NCBI GenBank assembly: GCA_002408125.1
Contig: DHQO01000042.1
Coordinates: 84,310 to 148,309 of the forward strand
DNA: 64,000 bases
DNA from: Hyphomonadaceae bacterium UBA5336
GTDB lineage: Bacteria > Pseudomonadota > Alphaproteobacteria > Caulobacterales > Hyphomonadaceae
Reading direction: 5' to 3'
Position numbers and translations under genes: made by a program. Each line of letters starts with the position of its first letter. Position 1 is the stretch's first letter. Positions 44,415 through 51,945 of this stretch are shown in pieces. A model generated the notes under the pieces. That model was not told where the DNA came from. It ran no database searches and worked only from the letters and a program-made list of their open reading frames with translations.

Positions 44415-45040
44415 GGCGAGCCGACCAGCTCCACGAGCTGGGCATTCACGATGCGACCCGCACCGAAGCCTTCAAGGCTCGCTTCCAGCCGATCACTGTC
44501 GAACCGGGCCGGGCAATCGAACTCGAAGCCTGCCGTGACCTCCACGCCTTCGCCCGGCGCCGCGTCGAACGTGACAATGCCGGTTGTCGTATCCACGGTG
44601 AAACCGGACACCTGCTCGACTTCGTCAAGCGCTATGCGGACCGTCCCGGCGATGGGCTTGAGGATCCTTCGCGCCCAGTCGCCATAGTATTTGACGAGCT
44701 GGAATTCCGTCTGGCTGCCGTCTCCAGTGCCAAGGGACTGGTCTGTGGGAGATGGCTCTGCTTCCGGGCTGCAGGAACGGTCGTCGGTAAAGTCCCGGAA
44801 CCTGGATCCATAAAGCGCACCGCGCCGCGCCTCGAAAAAGGCAAGCAGGTCCTGCAGCTCCTCAAGGGTCTGCACCGCGCTGCCGAGATCCCAGCGCCGG
44901 CGTGAGTCGGACCATCTGGCCGTGCGCTGCTCGGCGCCGCTGGCGAGCTGGACGATCTCCGTGCGCCGCTCGGGTCCGCCAATGGCGCCGAATGCCAGAG
45001 CCAGCGGGAACCGAACTTCGTGAAATCCCTCCAAAGTCAT
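44411..45040 (-). CDS. GTA distal tail protein (gp12, DUF2460)
   Basis: A 209-aa DUF2460 protein; the F-x-E-V-R-F-P start and the central R-x-x-x-Y-G-S-R-F-R-D-F-x-D pattern (about residues 75-88) are characteristic. It forms the distal tail ring. The ATG at 45040 overlaps the gp11 stop by one base; an immediately preceding GTG at 45043 is an alternative start. Confidence 0.93.
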   Translation of the reverse strand: MTLEGFHEVRFPLALAFGAIGGPERRTEIVQLASGAEQRTARWSDSRRRWDLGSAVQTLEELQDLLAFFEARRGALYGSRFRDFTDDRSCSPEAEPSPTDQSLGTGDGSQTEFQLVKYYGDWARRILKPIAGTVRIALDEVEQVSGFTVDTTTGIVTFDAAPGEGVEVTAGFEFDCPARFDSDRLEASLEGFGAGRIVNAQLVELVGSP

Positions 45041-45414
45041 CACAAACGCCCTCCAAGATTGGCGAAGCGGCTCATCAGCGCTTCCAGCGCGCCGCGATTG
45101 GCGAGCAGATTGCGCGCAGCAGTGCCGCCCGACTGAGGCAGCGTCACATTCAGCGTCTGCTGGATGCCGCCTGCCCCGCCACCGAACAGCGAACTTGCCG
45201 CCAGCCGCGCGAGATCGCGCGCAATGGATTCGGCCATGTCGGAAAAGTCGAGCTGACCACGCTCGGCCGCCTTTGCCAGCGAGGCTTCGATACTTGCGCC
45301 AGCCTCCGCGAAGGCCGCTTCCAGCGCACGTGCGGCAGCAGCGCCCGGCCCTTCGGCAAGGCTCAGCAAGGCATTCCCGGCATCTGCCAGTGTGTTTTCA
45401 GGATCATCCGCCAT
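45040..45414 (-). CDS. GTA tape-measure-type protein (gp11), short
   Basis: A 124-aa alanine-rich helical protein at the gp11 position between the tail chaperones and gp12. The sequence retains a helix-rich N half and the C-terminal FGGGAGG and NLLANRGALEALMSRF pattern seen in GTA phage tail tape measure family proteins. It is clearly shorter than the roughly 219-aa Rhodobacter gp11. No frame extends it upstream past the previous gene. Tape measure length normally sets tail length. Confidence 0.8.
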   Translation of the reverse strand: MADDPENTLADAGNALLSLAEGPGAAAARALEAAFAEAGASIEASLAKAAERGQLDFSDMAESIARDLARLAASSLFGGGAGGIQQTLNVTLPQSGGTAARNLLANRGALEALMSRFANLGGRL

Positions 45415-45418
45415 CAGA

Positions 45419-45616
45419 TCAGTCTCCCTTGTCGAATTCTCTCAGCCGGGCGCGCAGGACCGCGGCCCCCTGCCCGTCCAGGACATGGCCGGCATCCGGC
45501 GCGCGGCTCAGCCACATCCACTCCTTCAGAGACAGCGCCCAGAAAGCCGCCGGCGTCAGACCAAGCCGCACCGCGCCGCGCAGCATCACCGCCCATGGGA
45601 TCGGCTCAGTCGTCAT
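45419..45616 (-). CDS. GTA small tail assembly protein (rcc01693-like)
   Basis: A 65-aa protein starting MTTEPIPWA, matching the small 'phage tail assembly chaperone' family encoded between gp10 and gp11 in GTAs, including the W-x-x-M-L-R-G-A, L-G-L-x-P-x-x-F-W and L-x-E-W-x-W features. The open frame extends 63 codons upstream, but that part is the shadow of gp10; the ATG at 45616 overlaps the gp10 stop by 11 bp. Confidence 0.85.
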   Translation of the reverse strand: MTTEPIPWAVMLRGAVRLGLTPAAFWALSLKEWMWLSRAPDAGHVLDGQGAAVLRARLREFDKGD

Positions 45617-45905
45617 CGAGCGCGGCCTCGAAGGCGTCGGTGATCCAGCGCGCGGCCTGCTGCGGCGAAACGGGCAAACCTGCCAGCCGAGCGGCCAGAT
45701 CCGCCTGCCTGCCGCCGCGCAGCAGCGCGCCGAGCACGGCCAGCATGTCTGCCGGCGAGGCGCTCGACAGGCGCGCGGCGATCTCTCCGAGCGTGCACGC
45801 TTCAAGTGCGGCCTGGATCTCGGCCAGCGCGCCCAGCGTGAGGCAGAGGCACGCCTCCGTCTCGCCGATGCGCACAGCCAGCTCGCCTCGCGCCCGGTTC
45901 GCCAT
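45606..45905 (-). CDS. GTA tail chaperone-like protein (gp10)
   Basis: A 99-aa protein of the 'gene transfer agent family protein' group (phage tail assembly chaperone-like, PF11836 type). It has the usual start N-x-x-R-G-E at residues 3-7 and the central L-x-L-x-L-G-A-L-A-E-I pattern. It overlaps gp9 by one base and the small chaperone by 11 bp, an arrangement reminiscent of phage G/T chaperones. Confidence 0.88.
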   Translation of the reverse strand: MANRARGELAVRIGETEACLCLTLGALAEIQAALEACTLGEIAARLSSASPADMLAVLGALLRGGRQADLAARLAGLPVSPQQAARWITDAFEAALDDD

Positions 45906-46315
45906 CAGGCTGCCGCGAAGGTGACCTGGCCAGCGCTTTCCAGCGTCACGGCAAACTCAGCCTCGCCATCATGCCGGCCGGACCAGCTCAGCGCGCTGAT
46001 CATGAACGGGCCTTCCAGCGTGCCGAAATCAGGCACGACGAATTGCCAGTCCGGCGTCTCGGCGCCGAAGAAGACCGAGCGCATGCGGAGATCGCTGGCG
46101 GCGTCCTTGAACACGCCTGCGCCGCTGATACGCGCGGACTTCGTGCCCGCCGCAGTCATCAGCTCGCGCCAGGCCGCGGCGCTGTCGGCGCTGGTTGCGT
46201 CCACGCGCGAGGCGGACAGTTCGAACCGGGTGGTGCGGATGCCCGCGAGCGTCTCAAACTCGCCTGCCCCGTCAGAAATGCGAATAAGGACATCGCGTCC
46301 CTTCTGGCCGGCCAT
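45905..46315 (-). CDS. GTA major tail tube protein (gp9)
   Basis: A 136-aa TP901-1-like major tail protein. The N terminus (G-x-D-V-L-I-R-I-S-D) and the R-T-T-x-F-x-x-S-x-x-x-V-D-A-T segment are diagnostic. It forms the tail tube. It shares a base with gp8's end and gp10's start. Confidence 0.93.
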   Translation of the reverse strand: MAGQKGRDVLIRISDGAGEFETLAGIRTTRFELSASRVDATSADSAAAWRELMTAAGTKSARISGAGVFKDAASDLRMRSVFFGAETPDWQFVVPDFGTLEGPFMISALSWSGRHDGEAEFAVTLESAGQVTFAAA

Positions 46316-46740
46316 CAGGCTGCCTCCTCTGTGACGATACGGATGCGGAGCAGGCCGCGAAAACTGGTCCGGTCGGAGGTACGCACGACATCTGCGTAAA
46401 CGGCCTGGATCAGCACGACAGTCTGCCCGGTGAGGCTAAGCTCAGCGGCTTCGGCCGCCTTGCGCAGCGTGCCGATCAGTTCCTTCGCCTGAAGTCGCCC
46501 ACCAGCGCGCGATGCCGTAGTGAAGGTGAGCCGGTGGACCTGGCCCTCGCTGAGGCTGGCGCCGGCCGGCTCGCTCTCATGGCGCTCCAGCAGGGCAAAT
46601 GGAAACGGCGCGCGGCGCGTCTCGTCATCGAAGATGCGCGGCGGATTGCCAAAAATGTCGATCACTTCGGCATTGGCGCGCAGGGCGGTGAGCAAGGCAC
46701 TCGCCACATCGCGCTCGGCGGTGACAGGCAGCGCGCTCAC
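46315..46740 (-). CDS. GTA tail terminator (gp8, DUF3168)
   Basis: A 141-aa DUF3168 protein. Start is GTG 46740, in a GTGA overlap with the gp6 stop; the longer open frame upstream is out-of-frame shadow of gp6. Visible features are the N-terminal helix, IFGNPPRIFDDE, and the L-E-R-H-E-S-E beta strand followed by H-x-L-T-F-T-T. It caps the tail tube at the head interface. Confidence 0.9.
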   Translation of the reverse strand: MSALPVTAERDVASALLTALRANAEVIDIFGNPPRIFDDETRRAPFPFALLERHESEPAGASLSEGQVHRLTFTTASRAGGRLQAKELIGTLRKAAEAAELSLTGQTVVLIQAVYADVVRTSDRTSFRGLLRIRIVTEEAA

Positions 46741-47297
46741 AGCCGGATCTCCCGGTAGGCGGCGATGAGGGCTTCCACATCGCGCGGCACGCCGGTGCTC
46801 GCGGCATCGGCAAGCTCGCCATTGCGATAGGCTTCCTGCGCGAGACGCTGGACAGCCAGCACAAGATCGGCCGGTACGGCGCTGGCTGCGCCATAACCCG
46901 CCACGAAGCCCACCTTCACCGAACCGCCTGTGGGGATCGCAGGCGCAAAACTCCACGGGCGCAACTGCAGGCGCCCGCAATCGAGCTTGAAGCGCGAGGT
47001 GACATCCTCGCCGACATCATCGGCATCCACCACGGTCACACTCGTGAGCGCGGAGACCGGCCCCGGGCGCAGATGCGCGCCGCGACCGGCAAGTGTCGGC
47101 GGCCAGACCTGATAGCAGCGCTCCAGTGTGCACGTGACAAGCACCTTGCCGAGCAGGCCTTCAACCTGTCCGGTCGCGGCAGCGACGAGGTCGGCGACCA
47201 GTGTATCCTCGCCATCATGGCCGATACGCAGGAAGGCTTTCATCTCGGCGAGCGCCACGGGCGGCTCGGCTGGCGGTGTGATCACCGTCAGGGTCAT
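46737..47297 (-). CDS. GTA head-tail connector (gp6)
   Basis: A 186-aa protein of the gp6-like head-tail connector family: P-x-x-x-V-A-L-A-E-M-K-A-F-L-R-I near the N terminus is characteristic, followed by a connector core ending V-G-F-V-A-G-Y-G. It is normally followed by gp7 (stopper), but here the next gene is gp8, with a 4-bp overlap. A 98-bp gap with a strong hairpin separates it from the capsid gene. Confidence 0.92.
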   Translation of the reverse strand: MTLTVITPPAEPPVALAEMKAFLRIGHDGEDTLVADLVAAATGQVEGLLGKVLVTCTLERCYQVWPPTLAGRGAHLRPGPVSALTSVTVVDADDVGEDVTSRFKLDCGRLQLRPWSFAPAIPTGGSVKVGFVAGYGAASAVPADLVLAVQRLAQEAYRNGELADAASTGVPRDVEALIAAYREIRL

Positions 47298-47338
47298 GGG
47301 CGTGTCCTCTTCTCAAGGTCGCGGCAATTTAAGGGAAT

Positions 47339-47373
47339 GCGGGGCCCGGACAGGGGGAGGAACCGGGCCCCGC
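47339..47373 (-). other. Perfect 11-bp inverted repeat downstream of the capsid gene
   Basis: Two perfect 11-bp complementary arms, 47339-47349 and 47363-47373, enclose a 13-base loop in the gap between gp5 and gp6. As RNA on the minus strand it follows the capsid stop by 22 bases. The sequence after it (ATTCCCTTAAATT) has no U-run, so it is more likely an mRNA stabiliser, processing site or partial terminator that sets capsid level above the downstream genes. Confidence 0.8.
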
Positions 47374-47395
47374 GCAAGGTGGAGGTCTCGGGGAT

Positions 47396-48577
47396 CTAGA
47401 AAACCATCACCTTGATCGCGTCGAAGTTCTGCACGCCACCGCCCACACGTTTGGAGGTGTAGAACAGGACGTAGGGCTTCGAAGAGAACGGGTCGCGCAA
47501 GACACGCGAGCCCTGGCGGTCGACGACCAGATAGCCGCGGCGGAAGTCGCCGAAGGCGATGGCGGCATTGTCCTCACCAATGTCGGGCATGTCCTCGACC
47601 TCAGTGACCGGATAACCGAAGATCGTGGCCGCATCGCCGCCAGAGCCGGGCTGCCAGATATAGCGGCCATCGGTGTCCTTCAGCTTGCGCACCGCCGAGA
47701 CCGTACGCCGGTTCATCACGAACCGGCCATTGGCACGGAACTGGGATTTCGGCGCATAGATCAGGTCGATCAGCTGATCGGCCGGATCGTCGAGGGTGAA
47801 ATCGCCTGCCACCGAGCCAATCGAGCCCCAGGTGTGGGAGGCGTCGGCAACGATGGTGTAGTCGAGGAAGCCGCGCGGCTTGCCGTCGCCATCGCCATTG
47901 ACGAAGGCATCGCTCTCCTGGGCAGAGAAGGCGATCTCCACTTCATCGGCCAGCCAGGCATCGACATCGGCATAGGTGTCTTCCAGCAGGGTCTGAGTCG
48001 CTGCCGGCATGGCGTAGAGCTCGCCAACGGGGAAGTCGAGCAAAGCCAGCGTCGGCGCCGTGGTCGGCGTGGATCGCGCCGTGGTCTCGTCGCCCCAGGT
48101 CGCCGCAGCGCCAAGGCCGACCGGCTTCTTGTAGGCGCCGGCAGAGGTCTGGCGCACGGTTGCGATGTTCCGCATGGGCGAAGCCACCTGCAGGCGGGCC
48201 TCGATCAGGCGATCCAGCTCCGGCGGGGCGATATACCCGCCCTGAGCGTCATCGCCCGTGTTCAGCGACTTGATGTCGAGGCGGGAGATGCCGCTTTCAT
48301 CGCCAGTGCGCAGATAGCGCTGCCAGGCTTCGGTGTGGGCCGTTTCCGCCTTCGGCCGGTCCGCCGAGACGGCCGGCGTGGCCGATTTCAGGCTGAGGGC
48401 TTCGAGCCGGCGGTCAATGCGCGCAAGGCGTTCATCCGTGAGTGGATCAGCCTTGCCGCGCGTTTCGATCTCGGCAAGCCGGGCATCATTGGCCTGCTTG
48501 TAGGCCTCGAACGCGGCCATGAGGTCAGCGTCGCCCGCCCCCGAACCGGGGCGGGCCATCTTGGTTTCGGTGGTCAT
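47396..48577 (-). CDS. GTA major capsid protein (gp5, HK97 family)
   Basis: A 393-aa HK97-fold capsid protein. A charged helical N-terminal scaffold region (about residues 15-70) is expected to be removed by gp4. The mature domain begins near K-S-L-N-T-G-D-D-A-Q-G-G-Y (about 105-117), a hallmark in GTA and HK97-like capsids, followed by P-x-E-L-D-R and the E-loop region. It assembles the head. Length is typical. Confidence 0.95.
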   Translation of the reverse strand: MTTETKMARPGSGAGDADLMAAFEAYKQANDARLAEIETRGKADPLTDERLARIDRRLEALSLKSATPAVSADRPKAETAHTEAWQRYLRTGDESGISRLDIKSLNTGDDAQGGYIAPPELDRLIEARLQVASPMRNIATVRQTSAGAYKKPVGLGAAATWGDETTARSTPTTAPTLALLDFPVGELYAMPAATQTLLEDTYADVDAWLADEVEIAFSAQESDAFVNGDGDGKPRGFLDYTIVADASHTWGSIGSVAGDFTLDDPADQLIDLIYAPKSQFRANGRFVMNRRTVSAVRKLKDTDGRYIWQPGSGGDAATIFGYPVTEVEDMPDIGEDNAAIAFGDFRRGYLVVDRQGSRVLRDPFSSKPYVLFYTSKRVGGGVQNFDAIKVMVF

Positions 48578-48606
48578 GGAGTCTCCTTGGGACCAGTAGG
48601 CAGCGA

Positions 48607-49020
48607 TTAGGCCGCGGCTCGATTGAGCCCCGGCACATTGAACCTCGCCGCCGGCTGCATCGGGTGTGCGACAAGGGATATCTCGACCAGGTCGAGGTCG
48701 ATGAGATCGCGACCACCGCCAGCACGCGGGCGGGCAAGACGCGGACGGAACCCGATGGACAGGCCATCGAGGCCAGACTGTATGAGCGCGAGCGCACCCG
48801 GCGCCTCGACAAGGCCGCGCACCATCAGGCCGACACCGGTCTCGGTGATGCGCGTCCAGTGGCCCGCAATCGCGCCGGACTTGTGCTGCAGCAGCATGGG
48901 GATACCGCCGCTCCCACCGCGCAGGCTGCGTGAGAAAGCCCCGGCGCGGACGCGGTCGCCGACCTGGTCGGGCACATCATTGAGCGCGGCATAGCCCTCA
49001 ATCAGGAGAGACCCGGTCAT
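48607..49020 (-). CDS. GTA prohead protease (gp4)
   Basis: A 137-aa HK97-type prohead (U35) protease with probable catalytic His46 (LLQHKSG) and Ser88 (DGLSIGF). It processes the capsid scaffold. The ATG at 49020 overlaps the preceding small gene by 4 bp; the long upstream open frame is a shadow. Confidence 0.92.
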   Translation of the reverse strand: MTGSLLIEGYAALNDVPDQVGDRVRAGAFSRSLRGGSGGIPMLLQHKSGAIAGHWTRITETGVGLMVRGLVEAPGALALIQSGLDGLSIGFRPRLARPRAGGGRDLIDLDLVEISLVAHPMQPAARFNVPGLNRAAA

Positions 49021-49259
49021 TCCTGGTCCTCCAGACGGTGTTCGATCCGGTCGAGCTGGTCGCCAATAGCTTCCAGCTTTGTTTCCAGACGCGCGAGCCG
49101 CACATGGTCGGCGCGGGTGACGGCGAGATTGGCCTCGACGGTATCGAGCCGCTCGCCAGCCCGGCCGGCCCAGATGAAGGCGGCGGCAAATTGCAGGACC
49201 AACGTCAGGATGACACCGAATGTCAGGCGGCTTTCCGGACCCGGCATGTCGACCGTCAT
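49017..49259 (-). CDS. Small GTA-cluster protein with one TM helix and coiled coil (gp3.5 position)
   Basis: An 80-aa protein between portal and protease. A hydrophobic helix lies at about residues 13-31, followed by an amphipathic helix with heptad-like leucines ending in a R-I-E-H-R-L-E-D tail. A similarly placed small gene (g3.5) is known in Rhodobacter GTA; sequence function is unknown. It overlaps both neighbours by 4 bp. Confidence 0.8.
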   Translation of the reverse strand: MTVDMPGPESRLTFGVILTLVLQFAAAFIWAGRAGERLDTVEANLAVTRADHVRLARLETKLEAIGDQLDRIEHRLEDQE

Positions 49260-50395
49260 GCCGGGTCTCCCTCAAGCGGGGGCAGTCTCGCCAGACGGCG
49301 TTTCTCATCGGCGGTGAGGAAACTCGCCTGATCGAGCTTCGCAAAGAGATCGGCCCGCTCGCCGGCTAGCGCCGGGACACTGTCGACGCGGCAGGTTACC
49401 GGCCCGGCATCGCCAAAGCGGGGCGCGAGCCAATTCGACAGGGCCGAAGCGACGCGCTGGGCCAGCGGCAGAACGGTCATTTTCCAGAAGGCCACATTGG
49501 CCTCGCGATAGTTCGAATAGGTATTGTCGCCGGGAATGCCGAGCAGCATGGGCGGCACACCGAAGGCCAGCGCGATCTCACGGGCAGCGGTATTACGCGC
49601 CTCGCGGAAATCCATATCCGCCGGGGAGAGCGACATGGGTTTCCAGTCCAGCCCGCCCTCCAGCAAAAGTGGCCGACCGGCATTGGCATAGCCGGTATGA
49701 GCGTTCTCCAGCTCATCCTTCAGGCGGGCGAACTGTTCGTCTGTCATCCGCGCACCGTCCTGGCCGTAGACCAGCGCGCCGGACGGCCGGGCGGAATTGT
49801 CGATCAGCGCCTTCTGCCAGTCTGCACCGGCATTGTGCATGTCGAGCGCCTTGCGCGCCGGGGCAAGCGGCGAGAGGCCGTAGATATCGTCACCGGGATT
49901 GAAGAGCTTCACATGCAGGACCGGCAGCCAGCCATCGGCGGTACGATCGATCGTGCGCCGTGTGCGGCCGACCTCATAGGTCCAGCCCTCGATCCAGCCA
50001 TTATAGCCGGTATTGGCCTTCATCCGGTCCGGACGCAGGACGAAGAGCGCGCCGGGCGGCTCGTCATCGGCGAGGCTTACCGCTTCGAGATAGGCATTGC
50101 CGGTGATCTGAAGGTGAGCGTGCAGGCTCTGCAGCAGGCTGGTGCCGTCCATGTCGGGCAGCGGCCGGGCGAGCAGGTCGGCAAGATTCCCATCCTCCGT
50201 GCATAGCGGCACGCTGGCGGCAGCCTCGGCGACCATGCGCACACAACGATAGGCCACGGCATTTTCCAGATAGCCATCCCGGGTCAGCGCAGCCGGGCTG
50301 CGCGGCCCCCATCGCGGGGAGCCCAGCTGGGCCAGGGCAACAAGGGGTGCGCCAGCGGTCTTCGACTCGCTGCGCGCAGAGAAAGGCCAGATCAT
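49256..50395 (-). CDS. GTA portal protein (gp3)
   Basis: A 379-aa phage portal protein of the HK97/BPP-1 type. Visible features are V-A-Y-R-C-V-R (about residues 48-54), the L-x-I-T-G-N-A-Y-L-E segment, and the C-terminal R-E-I-A-L-A-F-G-V-P-P-M-L-L-G-I-P motif. It forms the DNA entry vertex. In this window it is the first gene of the structural transcript because the ParA-like pair separates it from the terminase. Confidence 0.95.
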   Translation of the reverse strand: MIWPFSARSESKTAGAPLVALAQLGSPRWGPRSPAALTRDGYLENAVAYRCVRMVAEAAASVPLCTEDGNLADLLARPLPDMDGTSLLQSLHAHLQITGNAYLEAVSLADDEPPGALFVLRPDRMKANTGYNGWIEGWTYEVGRTRRTIDRTADGWLPVLHVKLFNPGDDIYGLSPLAPARKALDMHNAGADWQKALIDNSARPSGALVYGQDGARMTDEQFARLKDELENAHTGYANAGRPLLLEGGLDWKPMSLSPADMDFREARNTAAREIALAFGVPPMLLGIPGDNTYSNYREANVAFWKMTVLPLAQRVASALSNWLAPRFGDAGPVTCRVDSVPALAGERADLFAKLDQASFLTADEKRRLARLPPLEGDPA

Positions 50396-50626
50396 GGACC
50401 GCGCTCCGTCTCTTTCAGGATTTTTCGACGATGAGCGTTTTTAACCCGGCGCGGTTCCCGGTCGGATTGGATCGCGAAAAGCGGCCATGTTTCAGAAGTT
50501 TAAGCTTTGGAAGGCATGGAAAGCCGCCGGCTTTTCCGCAATGCTGCTCACAGTGCGGCTGGTCACCCGGCGAAATCTTGGCTATCGCAGCGCCTCCGCA
50601 GAAGGCTAGGGTCGGAGAGAAACAGA
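50396..50626. promoter_or_regulatory. Divergent regulatory region, GTA portal / ParA-like gene
   Basis: A 231-bp gap between gp3 (minus) and the ParA-like gene (plus). It should contain the promoter for gp3 to gp15 and that of the ParA pair. I see no standard sigma-70 elements. A TTTTTAACCC stretch lies near 50440-50455, and a possible 40-codon frame occupies 50487-50609. A GGAGAG ribosome binding site precedes the ATG at 50627. Confidence 0.55.
50487..50609 (+). CDS. Possible 40-aa cationic peptide upstream of ParA-like gene
   Basis: A 40-codon frame starting MFQKFKLWKAWK with an amphipathic, Lys/Trp-rich N terminus, a short hydrophobic stretch and an Arg-rich C-terminal half. It ends 17 bp before the ParA-like start. 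I see no strong ribosome binding site, so it may be non-coding; the amphipathic pattern is the only positive sign. Confidence 0.25.
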   Translation: MFQKFKLWKAWKAAGFSAMLLTVRLVTRRNLGYRSASAEG

Positions 50627-51511
50627 ATGTCCGGAAAGATCATTTCCATTGCCAATTCCAAGGGCGGCGTTGGCAAGACCACGACATGTGTGAGCCTGGC
50701 GGAAGCCTTCGCAGCGGAAGGCCGGCGCACACTGGTAGTCGATCTGGACATGCAGGCCAATGCCTCGATGATCGTTTTCGGGCGCGGCGGCGATGAGCGG
50801 CTCTACGACTCCATATCCGAGCACAAGACCATCACCGACTATCTCGACGAGAACTTCTTCGGCGAGCGCCTGATGCGCCTGTCTGAGTTCGTCACGCCGC
50901 GCGCCAGCGATGTCACCCATATGGGGCGCACACTGGACATCTCGCTGGTCGCCTCCTCGCCAGGCCTGCGCCGCACCGAGCGCTCGCTGATCTATGAGCT
51001 GACCTCGCAGGGCTTTTCCATGCACGCCATCGAGGGCCGTGTCGGCAACCGGCTAACAGCGGACCTGGAGCATCTGCGCAAGGAATTCGACATCATCATG
51101 TGCGACTGCCCGCCCGGTATTTCGGCCATGACCGAGACAGTACTGGCCGCATCGGACCTGCTTATCGTGCCGACCATCCCGGACTTCATGTCCACGCTGG
51201 GTCTCGATCTTTTCATCGGCGATGTCCTTCCCCAACTGAACAGGGATGCCGGCGATGGTATTCCCTATGTCCTGGCCACGCGTTTCACAAACAGCGCGCA
51301 TCAGAGAATCGTCTTAAACGCTATGGCAGAGGGCGCTGAGGGCGGCGACACGGATTATGCCATGCTGAACACGATCATCCCGGCCACACCCGATTTCGCG
51401 GTCAACCCGATCGAGCTTGGCGATGCCCCGACCCTGGCGCAGAAATGGCCGGGCGAAGCGCTGGGCACGCTGGATGCCCTGCACAAGGAAATCGTGGAGC
51501 TGCTGAAATGA
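50627..51511 (+). CDS. ParA/MinD-family ATPase inside the GTA cluster
   Basis: A 294-aa ParA-superfamily ATPase. The deviant Walker A is at residues 11-20 (S-K12-G-G-V-G-K17-T-T-T) with both signature and P-loop lysines, the Walker A' is VVDLDMQANAS (D41), and the Walker B is IIMCDCPPG. It has no N-terminal DNA-binding HTH, as in small ParAs. Start ATG 50627 is preceded by GGAGAG; an upstream 40-codon extension is unsupported. It lies between gp3 and gp2 on the opposite strand and overlaps the 145-aa partner gene by 4 bp. ParA proteins position DNA, plasmids or protein machines; here the cargo is unknown. Confidence 0.9.
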   Translation: MSGKIISIANSKGGVGKTTTCVSLAEAFAAEGRRTLVVDLDMQANASMIVFGRGGDERLYDSISEHKTITDYLDENFFGERLMRLSEFVTPRASDVTHMGRTLDISLVASSPGLRRTERSLIYELTSQGFSMHAIEGRVGNRLTADLEHLRKEFDIIMCDCPPGISAMTETVLAASDLLIVPTIPDFMSTLGLDLFIGDVLPQLNRDAGDGIPYVLATRFTNSAHQRIVLNAMAEGAEGGDTDYAMLNTIIPATPDFAVNPIELGDAPTLAQKWPGEALGTLDALHKEIVELLK

Positions 51512-51945
51512 GTCTGACCGTCAATGGCCGCGCCGTCGTGGAAACCATCGTGAACACACCGGATGTGTTCTCGGGCATCCCCGCACGTGACTGGGCCTCG
51601 GTGGCGATCAAGCTCACGAAGAAACAGGTGAACGCCGGCAAGCAGTCGCGCGAGGACATTATCCGCCTGCGCGAGACGCTGGGCGAGGATGTCTTCGCCA
51701 AGACGCTGGATGCCCTCTCGGCCCATCACATGAAGATGCTGGCCAGGCGGATCGACCCTGAGGTCGACCCAGACGAGATCAAGACTGGCTCCATGGCGCT
51801 GATGCATATCCGCACCGTGCTGAGCGCCGAGTGGAAGGCTCCCGAACCGGCCAATGAGAGCGAGCCGGAGACTGTGGGCGCCGATGCAGAGGCGCCGAAA
51901 TCCAATCCCTATATCGGCCGCAAGGCGTTCCGCACGGGCCGTTAG
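51508..51945 (+). CDS. Unrecognised 145-aa partner of the ParA-like ATPase
   Basis: A soluble, charged, helix-rich protein that overlaps the ATPase gene by 4 bp (ATGA). Residues 1-110 look folded (a repeated R-x-T-L/R-E-T-L-type helical pattern and H-H-M-K-M-L-A-R-R helix); residues 110-145 are acidic then basic and probably disordered, ending KAFRTGR. No ParB, HTH or CTPase motif is visible. Its position fits a cargo adaptor or ATPase activator. Its 3' end overlaps the convergent terminase gene by 4 bp. Confidence 0.72.
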   Translation: MSLTVNGRAVVETIVNTPDVFSGIPARDWASVAIKLTKKQVNAGKQSREDIIRLRETLGEDVFAKTLDALSAHHMKMLARRIDPEVDPDEIKTGSMALMHIRTVLSAEWKAPEPANESEPETVGADAEAPKSNPYIGRKAFRTGR

